Shown: piece after piece, positions 56,511 through 64,000 of the stretch | Layout of the letters: each line of letters opens with the position of its first letter | How positions within the stretch are numbered: the first letter of the stretch is position 1 | Assembly (NCBI RefSeq): GCF_000799165.1 | Contig: NZ_JUGF01000001.1 | Location: 825,775-889,774 of the forward strand | Direction of reading: 5' to 3' | Length of the DNA: 64,000 nt | Origin: Methylotenera versatilis 7 | Lineage (GTDB): Bacteria; Pseudomonadota; Gammaproteobacteria; Burkholderiales; Methylophilaceae | Notes under the pieces: generated by a model | The model's database searches: none | What the model was told of the DNA's origin: nothing | The model's input: only the letters and a program-made list of their open reading frames with translations | Position numbers and translations under genes: made by a program

Positions 56511-58562
56511 CTATTTAACACGCATACCTGCTTGCGCGCCATTATCTGGGCTTAAAATATAAGGGCCGCCACGCTCATCACTGGCGGCTAGCACCATACC
56601 TTCACTCATACCAAACTTCATTTTACGTGGTGCTAAGTTTGCCACCATCACGGTGTTTCGCCCGATTAAAGTTGATGGATCATAGGCAGATTTAATGCCA
56701 GCAAATACTTGTCGCGGCTTTTCTTCGCCAATATCAAGCGTCAATTTGAGTAACTTTTCAGCGCCCTCTACATGCTCTGCATTAACGATTTTAGCGATAC
56801 GCAAATCCACCTTGGTAAAATCATCTATGCTGATATATTCGGCTTCGGGTAATGCAGCGGTATTCGTCACTGATGCTTGCGCAACAGTAGGCGTTGCAGT
56901 TAAGTTCTCTTTGTTGGCTTCCGTCATGGCTTCAATCAGTTTTGGGTCAATACGCGTAATCAAGTGGTCATAAGCATTAATCGTATGTTGGTTGGCTAAA
57001 GTTGCACCAACACTACGCCAGCTTAACGGTGAAATATTAAGAAATTTTTCAATCTCAGCGGCCAAGTTTGGCAAAACTGGTTTTAGATACAAAGTCAGCA
57101 ACCTAAACATTTCCAACGCATCAGAACATACTTGCTGCAAAGCAGTATCTTGTCCTTCTTGCTTCGCCATCACCCACGGCGCTTTTTCAGCAACATAACC
57201 ATTGGCAACATCCGCCAAGCGCATAATTTCACGCAATGCCTTACCGTATTCGCGCTCTTCGTACGCACTGGCAATAAAACTTGCAGCTGATTGCAACTCG
57301 GCAATAACAGCATTTTGATTGGATGGCTGTAATTTACCGGCAAAACGCTTGTTAATAAAACCTGCCGTACGGCTGGCAATATTGATGTATTTACCCACCA
57401 AATCGCTATTCACGCGCGCAACAAAATCCTCTAGGTTTAAATCGATATCTTCCATCGTGCTATTTAATTTAGCTGCGTAGTAATAGCGCAAATATTCCGG
57501 ATTTTTAATATGGTCTAAATAGCTGCGAGCAGTAATAAACGTACCGCGCGATTTACTCATTTTTTCGCCGTTAACGGTTAAAAAACCATGTGCGAAAATC
57601 TTGGTCGGTTTACGATGTCCGCTGTATTCAAGCGTTGCAGGCCAAAACAAAGCATGGAAATACAAAATATCTTTACCAATAAAGTGGTAAAGCTCTGTAG
57701 TGGAATCCGCTTTCCAATATTCGTCAAAATCCAGGCCTTTATCAGCGCATAACTTCTTAAAGCTCGCCATGTAGCCTATCGGCGCATCCAGCCAGACATA
57801 AAAATATTTGCCTGGCGCATCTGGGATCTCAAAGCCGAAATAAGGCGCATCGCGTGAAATATCCCAGTCGTTCAGGCCATTCTCAAACCACTCACCCATT
57901 TTATTGGCCGCTTCGCCTTGCAGCGTAGCCTTATCTGTACCCGCGCCCTGACGCGTCCACTCTTTTAAAAAGGCTTCACATTCTGAAAGCTTGAAAAAAT
58001 AATGTTCAGTTTCTTTACGCACCGGCGCTGCGCCAGAGACTGCGGAGTAGGCATTAATCAGCTCGGTTGGATTATAGGTCGCCCCACACACTTCACAGTT
58101 GTCGCCATACTGGTCTTTAGCATGACATTTCGGACACTCGCCTTTAATAAAGCGGTCTGGCAGGAACATATTTTTGATGGGGTCATAAAACTGCTCAATC
58201 GTTTTTGTCGCGATCTTGCCATTGGCTTTTAGTTTGCGATAAATCGTTTGCGATAACTCTTTATTTTCAGGCGCATTGGTTGAGTAGTAATTATCGAAAT
58301 CTACCAAAAACTCCGCAAAGTCTGCACCATGCTCTTTATGCACATTATCAATTAAAGCCTCAGGCGTAATGCCCTCTTTTTCAGCACGCAGCATAATCGG
58401 TGTGCCATGCGTGTCATCTGCACAAACATAATGCACCGTATGCCCCTGCATTTTTTGAAAACGCACCCAGATATCCGTTTGAATATATTCCACCAAATGC
58501 CCAAGATGAATACTGCCATTGGCATAAGGTAAAGCAGAGGTAACCAGGATTTTGCGTGCCAT
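56511..58562 (-). CDS. metG: Methionyl-tRNA synthetase
   Basis: MetG charges tRNA-Met and initiator tRNA. The 683-residue protein has the class [18 protein letters not shown] near residue 13, a zinc knuckle [17 protein letters not shown] near 145, KMSKS near 336 and the C-terminal EMAP/Trbp-like tRNA-binding dimer domain (about 580-683: [20 protein letters not shown]). It is divergent from mrp, as is common in proteobacteria. Confidence 0.97.
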   Translation of the reverse strand: MARKILVTSALPYANGSIHLGHLVEYIQTDIWVRFQKMQGHTVHYVCADDTHGTPIMLRAEKEGITPEALIDNVHKEHGADFAEFLVDFDNYYSTNAPENKELSQTIYRKLKANGKIATKTIEQFYDPIKNMFLPDRFIKGECPKCHAKDQYGDNCEVCGATYNPTELINAYSAVSGAAPVRKETEHYFFKLSECEAFLKEWTRQGAGTDKATLQGEAANKMGEWFENGLNDWDISRDAPYFGFEIPDAPGKYFYVWLDAPIGYMASFKKLCADKGLDFDEYWKADSTTELYHFIGKDILYFHALFWPATLEYSGHRKPTKIFAHGFLTVNGEKMSKSRGTFITARSYLDHIKNPEYLRYYYAAKLNSTMEDIDLNLEDFVARVNSDLVGKYINIASRTAGFINKRFAGKLQPSNQNAVIAELQSAASFIASAYEEREYGKALREIMRLADVANGYVAEKAPWVMAKQEGQDTALQQVCSDALEMFRLLTLYLKPVLPNLAAEIEKFLNISPLSWRSVGATLANQHTINAYDHLITRIDPKLIEAMTEANKENLTATPTVAQASVTNTAALPEAEYISIDDFTKVDLRIAKIVNAEHVEGAEKLLKLTLDIGEEKPRQVFAGIKSAYDPSTLIGRNTVMVANLAPRKMKFGMSEGMVLAASDERGGPYILSPDNGAQAGMRVK

Positions 58563-58688
58563 ATAATGCTTTGAATTGAGGTAAAACGCTATTTTAGCAA
58601 ATTAAGCAATGTTTCGCTTTAAGCATGCAAGCTTTAAATACAACCTTGCAGTAAAATAGGTTTTTTTAAATTAATATAGATTCATATC

Positions 58689-59777
58689 ATGGCACTGACA
58701 GAGTTAACCATTCAAAACGCCCTAAAAACACTGATTGACCCTAATACTGGCAAAGACTTTATCACCAGCAAATCGGCCAAGAATATTCAAATTAGTGGCA
58801 ACAACATTAACGTGGATATCGTATTGGGCTATCCCGCTAAAAGCGTGATGGCTGAAGTGCAAACACTAGTCACTCAGCATCTTAAAACGCTAGCTGATGG
58901 TGGCGTAGTCACAGTTAATATTGGCAGCAGAATCGTTGCGCACAAAGTACAACAAGGCGTGAATTTATTACCTAATGTTAAAAACATTATCGCTGTGGCT
59001 TCTGGCAAGGGTGGTGTAGGAAAATCCACGACTTCAGTCAATTTGGCATTGGCATTAGCTGCCGAAGGCGCAACAGTCGGTTTGCTGGATGCAGATATAT
59101 ACGGCCCCAGCCAACCGCAAATGCTGGGCATTAGCGGACGACCTGAAAGTATGGACGGCAAAAGCATGGAGCCCATGCTGGCACACGGCATACAAGCCAT
59201 GAGTATTGGATTTTTAGTCGATACCGATACGCCGATGGTTTGGCGCGGTCCAATGGTAACAGGCGCGCTGGAGCAATTATTACGTGACACCAAATGGCGC
59301 GATTTAGATTATCTGGTGATTGATTTACCGCCAGGCACAGGTGATATTCAGCTCACTTTAGCGCAGAAAATCCCGGTTACAGGTGCGATTATCGTCACCA
59401 CGCCGCAAGATATTGCCTTGTTGGATGCACGTAAAGGTTTGAAAATGTTCGAAAAAGTGAACATCCCTATTTTAGGTATCGTAGAAAACATGAGTACGCA
59501 TATCTGTAGCAACTGCGGCCATGAAGAACACATTTTCGGTGCAGGTGGTGGCGCAAAAATGTGTGCAGATTACAACGTAGATTTGCTAGGCTCATTGCCT
59601 TTAGATATGAGTATCCGCGAGCAAACTGATAATGGCAACCCAACCGTCATCAATGCACCGGATTCAAAAATCGCTAATATCTATAAGGAAATTGCACGTA
59701 AAGCGGCGATCAAAATCGCCAATGCCAGTCTAGATCACAGCAGTAAATTCCCGAATATTGTGATTCAAAATACTTAA
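58689..59777 (+). CDS. apbC: Iron-sulfur cluster carrier protein Mrp/ApbC
   Basis: Mrp is a P-loop ATPase that carries Fe-S clusters. The 362-residue protein has an N-terminal MIP18-like domain (about 5-85) and an ATPase with deviant Walker A VASGKGGVGKSTTSVNLALAL near residue 101. A cysteine pair CSNCGH near residue 275 binds the cluster. It is divergent from metG. The cold-shock/DUF1294 gene begins 8 nt after its stop. Confidence 0.96.
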   Translation: MALTELTIQNALKTLIDPNTGKDFITSKSAKNIQISGNNINVDIVLGYPAKSVMAEVQTLVTQHLKTLADGGVVTVNIGSRIVAHKVQQGVNLLPNVKNIIAVASGKGGVGKSTTSVNLALALAAEGATVGLLDADIYGPSQPQMLGISGRPESMDGKSMEPMLAHGIQAMSIGFLVDTDTPMVWRGPMVTGALEQLLRDTKWRDLDYLVIDLPPGTGDIQLTLAQKIPVTGAIIVTTPQDIALLDARKGLKMFEKVNIPILGIVENMSTHICSNCGHEEHIFGAGGGAKMCADYNVDLLGSLPLDMSIREQTDNGNPTVINAPDSKIANIYKEIARKAAIKIANASLDHSSKFPNIVIQNT

Positions 59778-59785
59778 ATCGCAAG

Positions 59786-60397
59786 ATGCGTTACCAAGGA
59801 AAAATTACGACTTGGAAAGACGATCAAGGCTTTGGTTTCATTACACCGAATGGTGGTGGAAAAGATGTTTTTATTCACATAAAATCTTTTACCCAAAACA
59901 AAAAAAGACCAATAGGTAATGAGTTGGTTACTTACGAAGTGCTTACTGGTGTGAATGGTAGATTAAGCGCCCAACAAGTGCGTTACGTAGGTGAAATTAA
60001 TAACAGACCTGTGACAATTGGAAAAAGTGTTTATCCAATTTACTTCACCATAATATTTCTAGCGCTAATGTGCTTAGCTGTGTATTTAAATACTTTACCC
60101 TTGTTTATATTGGCCATTTACGCCATTACTAGCTTGGTCACATTCATTTTGTATTGGACAGATAAACGCGCCGCAAAAAAGAATTTACAAAGAACTCCTG
60201 AAAAGACGCTCCAATTATTAAGTCTTCTCGGCGGTTGGCCTGGCGGACTATTTGCACAAAGAGTTTTTCGGCATAAATCCGTTAAGCAATCGTTCCAATT
60301 CACCTACTGGACAACTGTTCTTATGAATATTGCCATTTTATTTGTGATTGCTTCACCAGCTGCACGTCGATTACTAAGCAAACTGCTGGGCGTTTAA
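59786..60397 (+). CDS. Cold-shock domain fused to DUF1294 membrane domain
   Basis: The 203-residue protein has an N-terminal cold-shock fold (about 1-65) with the RNA-binding-like GFGFITPNGGGKDVFIHIKSF. Three or more membrane helices and a DUF1294 domain (about 118-185: YWTDKRAAKKN, GGWPGGLFAQRVFRHKS) follow. This fusion is a known architecture; it may tether nucleic-acid binding to the membrane. It follows apbC by 8 nt. Confidence 0.88.
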   Translation: MRYQGKITTWKDDQGFGFITPNGGGKDVFIHIKSFTQNKKRPIGNELVTYEVLTGVNGRLSAQQVRYVGEINNRPVTIGKSVYPIYFTIIFLALMCLAVYLNTLPLFILAIYAITSLVTFILYWTDKRAAKKNLQRTPEKTLQLLSLLGGWPGGLFAQRVFRHKSVKQSFQFTYWTTVLMNIAILFVIASPAARRLLSKLLGV

Positions 60398-60422
60398 TTT
60401 TATTGTCGTGTTTAAAAAATGG

Positions 60423-60442
60423 ATTCCCGCACCCGCGGGAAT
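60423..60442. repeat. dRS3-like short inverted repeat
   Basis: ATTCCCGC and GCGGGAAT flank ACCC. The form ATTCCC-N8-GGGAAT is that of the dRS3 repeats known from Neisseria. Here it sits between the convergent DUF1294 and pgl genes and might also end transcription. A diverged relative lies at 62398-62424. Confidence 0.6.
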
Positions 60443-60448
60443 AACAGG

Positions 60449-61153
60449 CTACTTGAGCTCTACACCAAAACTATATACATCCACACCATTCTCAGGTGCA
60501 ATCAAAGTCGCAGGAATCCTCACCCCTTTGCGCCAATTATCCACCGCTTCTTGTTTACCGCTACCCGTGACTAAAAACAACACTTCATGCGTGTTATTTA
60601 AACGGTTTTGACTCATGGTCACGCGGTCAGCAGGCGGTTTTGGTGCATCAAAAACAGGTACAGCATCTGCACTGTTATCGACAACCTGATTTGGAAATAA
60701 ACTGGCGGTGTGGCCATCTTCACCCAAACCTAAAATGACCAAATCAAACGCACGCACGCCATTTAAAGTTTTTGCATAGGCTTTTGCGCCCTCTACATTA
60801 CCTAATTCAGTTGGAATATCATGAATCTGGTTTTGTGGAATCGCTACCAGATTTAACCAGGCATCACGCGCCATTTTGCTATTGCGCTCTACATGATCTA
60901 CTGGCAAACAGCGATCATCATTGTGATAAATATGCCAGTTCGCCCAATCGGCTGATTGCTGGCTTAATAATTGATACACACTTTTAGGTGTACTCCCGCC
61001 AGCCAACACCACTAAAAAGCTGCCGCGCTTATTAATAGCCTCTTCCGCTGCTGCCAAAATGCGCTTTACAGCAGCTTGGTTAATTGCATCTTGTGAGTTA
61101 AATGTATGCCAGCGCGTGTCAGAACTTAAGCCTGTGAGTGAATTATTTTGCAT
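60449..61153 (-). CDS. pgl: 6-phosphogluconolactonase
   Basis: Pgl hydrolyses 6-phosphogluconolactone, the step between Zwf and Gnd. The 234-residue protein is of the DevB/SOL type: VLAGGSTPKSVYQLL near residue 49, WHIYHNDDRCLP near 72 and LGLGEDGHTASLFP near 138. ATG 61153 is preferred over TTG 61162. It is divergent from gnd, so all three genes of the oxidative branch are grouped. Confidence 0.94.
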   Translation of the reverse strand: MQNNSLTGLSSDTRWHTFNSQDAINQAAVKRILAAAEEAINKRGSFLVVLAGGSTPKSVYQLLSQQSADWANWHIYHNDDRCLPVDHVERNSKMARDAWLNLVAIPQNQIHDIPTELGNVEGAKAYAKTLNGVRAFDLVILGLGEDGHTASLFPNQVVDNSADAVPVFDAPKPPADRVTMSQNRLNNTHEVLFLVTGSGKQEAVDNWRKGVRIPATLIAPENGVDVYSFGVELK

Positions 61154-61208
61154 TGTAACCAACCTAATTGAAACTTTAAAAATTGAAATTGAATTAAACC
61201 TAAAAAAG

Positions 61209-61240
61209 AAAAAAGCAGCCTAAAATCGCTCTGCTTTTTT
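61209..61240. terminator. Terminator-like hairpin inside the pgl/gnd divergent region
   Basis: AAAAAAGCAG (61209-61218) pairs with CTGCTTTTTT (61231-61240) around 12 nt. T runs follow on both strands. It lies 56 nt before the pgl start on the minus strand, where a terminator is unexpected. Attenuation of pgl, or the end of a small RNA, are possible. Confidence 0.55.
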
Positions 61241-61276
61241 TAAAAGTTTGATTATATTTATTCAGTCCTTCTGCAT

Positions 61277-61305
61277 TTGAGAAGCACCCCTAAATTTGTT
61301 ATAAT
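61277..61305 (+). promoter_or_regulatory. gnd sigma-70 promoter
   Basis: TTGAGA (61277-61282), a 17-nt spacer and TATAAT (61300-61305) make a near-consensus promoter. The leader to the gnd ATG is about 100 nt and contains a GATGA/TCATC hairpin near 61372-61389. Confidence 0.8.
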
Positions 61306-61410
61306 TATACGCAACTCAATTAGATAATTCTTAAAAAAATTTTCTATATTTGATCGCACTACATCCATAAGATGAGTGCTTTTATCATCCTCATACCATA
61401 GGAAAATCGC

Positions 61411-62316
61411 ATGAAATTAGCAATGATAGGCTTAGGCAAAATGGGCGGCAACATGGCTGCACGTTTATTACGTCATAAAATTGAAGTCGTTGGCTTCGAT
61501 TTCAACAAAGAATTCGTCTCTAATCTAGTAGAAAAAGAAGGCATGATTGCAGCTGACTCAGTTGTAGATGTCGTGAACAAATTAGAAGGACAAAAAATCG
61601 TTTGGCTAATGTTGCCAGCTGGCGAAATTACCGAAAATCAAATCAATGACTTAATCCCGTTATTAAACAAAGGTGACATTATCGTCGATGGCGGTAACTC
61701 TAACTATAAACACAGCCAACGTCGCGGTGCAATGCTTGCAGAGCACGGCATTGGCTTTATTGATTGTGGTACTTCTGGCGGTGTATGGGGCTTGGATAAT
61801 GGCTACTGCCTGATGTACGGCGGCGAGAAACAATATGCAGATGTATTGGCTCCTTATGCACAAGCACTAACTCACGCAGACCGCGGTTGGGCGCACGTTG
61901 GCCCAGTGGGCTCTGGCCATTTTACCAAAATGATTCACAACGGTATCGAATACGGCATGATGCAAGCATTTGCTGAAGGACTGGACTTAATCAAAGGTAA
62001 AGAAGCGTTCAACCTTGATTTGGCTCAAATCACTGAACTGTGGCGCCATGGTTCTGTTGTACGTAGCTGGTTGCTAGATCTGACTGCTGAAGCGTTAAAA
62101 GGTGATCAGTCATTAGAAGGCATCGCTCCATATGTTGCTGATTCCGGTGAAGGTCGCTGGACAGTAGTTGAGGCTGTTGAGCAAGGCGTTGCGGCGCCAG
62201 TATTGACAGTCGCATTACAGGCGCGTTTCAGAAGCCAAGATAAAGATGGTTACAGCTACAAATTATTATCTTTAATGCGTAATGCTTTTGGCGGCCACGC
62301 AGTTAAAAAGAACTAA
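61411..62316 (+). CDS. gnd: 6-phosphogluconate dehydrogenase, decarboxylating (short form)
   Basis: Gnd oxidises 6-phosphogluconate to ribulose 5-phosphate and CO2. In this kind of methylotroph it closes the dissimilatory hexulose cycle. The 301-residue protein is the short GntZ/YqeC class: MIGLGKMGGNMAARLLRH near residue 5, DGGNSNYKHSQRR near 93, FIDCGTSGGVWGL near 115 and KMIHNGIEYGMMQ near 173. It has its own strong promoter and a long-stem terminator. zwf follows 165 nt later. Confidence 0.96.
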   Translation: MKLAMIGLGKMGGNMAARLLRHKIEVVGFDFNKEFVSNLVEKEGMIAADSVVDVVNKLEGQKIVWLMLPAGEITENQINDLIPLLNKGDIIVDGGNSNYKHSQRRGAMLAEHGIGFIDCGTSGGVWGLDNGYCLMYGGEKQYADVLAPYAQALTHADRGWAHVGPVGSGHFTKMIHNGIEYGMMQAFAEGLDLIKGKEAFNLDLAQITELWRHGSVVRSWLLDLTAEALKGDQSLEGIAPYVADSGEGRWTVVEAVEQGVAAPVLTVALQARFRSQDKDGYSYKLLSLMRNAFGGHAVKKN

Positions 62317-62328
62317 ATCAACTTAAAT

Positions 62329-62387
62329 AAACGTCCTTATCTAAGTATCTTGAGATTATTTTCAGGATGATTTTTGGACGTTTTTTA
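62329..62387 (+). terminator. Terminator after gnd
   Basis: AAACGTCC (62329-62336) pairs with GGACGTTT (62376-62383), with ATCTTGA...TCAGGAT as an inner arm, and a run of T follows. Because it lies before zwf, zwf may need its own start signals or read-through. Confidence 0.7.
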
Positions 62388-62397
62388 ATAAACCCAT

Positions 62398-62424
62398 CGT
62401 CATTTCCATTTTTCGGGAATGACG
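62398..62424. repeat. Degenerate palindromic repeat between gnd and zwf
   Basis: CGTCATTTCC and GGGAATGACG pair over 10 bp with one G-T pair around ATTTTTC. The GGGAATGAC half resembles the repeat at 60423 and common REP-like units. Confidence 0.5.
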
Positions 62425-62481
62425 CAATGGCGAAATTTTTACTTAAATTAAAATATTCAGGTTTTAGATAAGGCTTAGGAA

Positions 62482-63981
62482 ATGACGCAAACCCTTGCAG
62501 CTAGTAACGATATTGACCCATGTACGCTTGTGCTGTTTGGCGCAAGCGGCAATTTAGCACGTGTAAAACTTTACCCTGGATTGTTTAGACTGGATTCTAT
62601 TGGCCGCTTACCTGCGGACTTAAAAATCCTGGCCGTTGGTCGTCAAGAAGTGACTTTGGAAGCATGGCGTGCTGATATTAAAAGCATGTTGGATGCTAAA
62701 TTCAAAAAGGGCTATGACGCAGCAGCATTTGAACGTTTCATTGCGCGTAACTATTATCATGCTAATCCACCAACTGACCCAGATGCATTTATCAAGCTTA
62801 AAAACACTTTAAGCAATGATGCAATTTTCCCGCAAAACTTAGCTTACTTTTTATCCGTACGCCCTGTAGATTTCGCACCGGTTGTGGAATCATTGGCAAA
62901 AGTTGGACTGACGCAGGAAGACAAATTCTGGCGCCGTGTGGTGTTGAAAAGCCATTTGGTACCGATTTAGCATCAGCGAAAGAGCTGCAATCTGGCCTGA
63001 CTAAAAACCTAAAAGAAAGCCAAATTTACCGTATTGACCATTATTTGGGTAAATCTGCGCTACAAAATATTCTGTTACAACGCTTTACTAACACGATATT
63101 GGAACCAATTTGGAACAATCAATATATTGATCATGTGCAAATCACCAATACTGAAATGTTGGGCGTGGGCGACCGCACACAGTTTTATGATAGTACCGGT
63201 GCATTGCGCGATATGATTCAAAGTCATATTCTGCAAACCTTGGCCTTAACCGCCATGGAGTTGCCAAAAGATTTAACGCCAGACGGCGTGCGCGATGCCA
63301 AGATTAAAGTGTTAGAACAAATTCGTCCAATTCCAGTAGACGAATTAAACAAACACGCTTTCCGTGCGCAATATGCAGCGGGCAAAGTCAATGGCGAAAA
63401 AGTACCGGGCTACTTAGAGGAATTGGGTAACAAAGATAGCGTGGTAGAAACCTATGCTGCGCTTAAATTGTGTTATTGATAACCCACGCTGGAAAGGTGT
63501 GCCATTTTATATCCGCACCGCAAAACGCTTGCATGAAGCCGATACACGCATTTCTATCCGCTTTAAAAAAGCGCCGTTGCAAGTGAACGAGCAAGATCAA
63601 AACTGGCTAATTATCGGTATTCAGCCGCGTGAATGTATCAAAATGGAAATTCAAGCCAAAGTACCAGGTTTGGATATCAACACGCGAACCATTCAATTAG
63701 ATGCGGCAAACCGTTTAGCAGAAGATGATACCGTTGATGCTTACGAAGCTTTGTTGCTTAACTTAATGCAAGGCGATAACTCAAATTACCTGCATATTAG
63801 TGAAGCCGAAGCGCAATGGCGTCTGGTTGATCCAGTGGTTAAGGCTTGGGCAGCGGATAAAACGCCTGTGCACCAATACCCTGCTGGCTCTAGTGACCCA
63901 GAAGCCTCAAAAGTTATTTTTGAAGCCGAAGACCAATTTTGGCGTTATAGCATTGAATTGGGCGGCGACAAACCCAACTAA
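62482..63981 (+). pseudogene. zwf: Glucose-6-phosphate dehydrogenase, disrupted by two frameshifts
   Basis: Zwf oxidises glucose 6-phosphate at the entry to the oxidative branch. Translated in three pieces, the reading gives a full-length enzyme. Frame 1 runs from MTQTLAASND with LFGASGNLA near residue 19 up to WRRVVL. One G is missing near 62946, since GAA AAG CCA TTT GGT (EKPFG) is expected. The middle piece (to about 63468) holds RIDHYLGKSALQNIL with the substrate site. One extra base in TTGTGTTATTGAT then restores frame 1 (IDNPRWKGVPFYIRTAKRL to the C terminus). As written the protein ends after 162 residues. No amino-acid decay is seen, so a sequence error or a very recent lesion is likely. 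Confidence 0.9.
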
Positions 63982-64000
63982 AATGCACACTGATTTTTAG

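Noticed and set aside
63045..63479. An ATG-started reading frame in the middle of zwf as a separate gene
   Set aside because: Its sequence is the central part of glucose-6-phosphate dehydrogenase, and upstream codons in the same frame also match the enzyme, so it is a fragment of the broken zwf.

Overview
This 64-kb window is a gene-dense stretch of a moderately AT-rich betaproteobacterial chromosome. The gene set fits a methylotroph of the Methylophilaceae (Methylotenera-like). The pgl, gnd, zwf group at the right end encodes the oxidative branch that family uses in the ribulose monophosphate cycle, and the short 301-residue decarboxylating Gnd fits too. This placement is inference from gene content; no rRNA or unique marker is present. 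I found no tRNA, rRNA, CRISPR array, prophage or intact insertion sequence, so this is mostly core genome with a few accessory patches.

Layout. 1-20.6 kb: helicase/nuclease fragment, DedA, mfd divergent from rpiA, mltF, the minus-strand run ftsK-lolA-rarA-serS, a Dps-like ferritin, trxB, an Smr-domain gene whose start codon sits in the loop of a perfect 17-bp hairpin, an AT-rich AbiC-like orphan, an NTF2-like protein, an ABC exporter and ispD-ispF. 20.6-31.7 kb: a bd-type (CIO-like) quinol oxidase with an overlooked 50-residue third subunit, amtB with a sigma-54 promoter and NtrC-like sites, gluQ, hslO, a pilin, an rRNA methylase, aqpZ and rsuA. 31.9-34.4 kb: rhlE with a structured leader, a YaiI-like gene and a lipocalin.

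34.5-42.1 kb is the most distinctive part. It is an envelope/stress island with two paralogous EF-hand plus BON-domain exported proteins, a CHASE3 histidine kinase, two DUF1328 mini-proteins, a DUF883/YqjE-like pair, a NarL-type regulator, a stand-alone receiver, a membrane-anchored unknown, a hemerythrin and a DoxX protein. The two BON genes share a 41-nt element with five conserved blocks at nearly the same distance from their starts. A related CTGA-N8-TCAG core lies before the second DUF1328 gene. I propose that the local two-component system acts on these sites.

42-58.6 kb: GumN/TraB, a YgiQ radical-SAM protein, an HMA-MauE membrane fusion, the N-degron pair aat-bpt, tyrA-aroA, cmk-rpsA-ihfB-lapB-pyrF, a ComEA-like protein with a Lys/Ala repeat tail, a glycine-zipper protein and metG. 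S1 here has five S1 domains rather than six. 58.7-64 kb: mrp, a cold-shock/DUF1294 protein, then pgl divergent from gnd and zwf. As given, zwf carries two compensating single-base indels that put its central third out of frame. This is either a real lesion in a central pathway or a sequence error.
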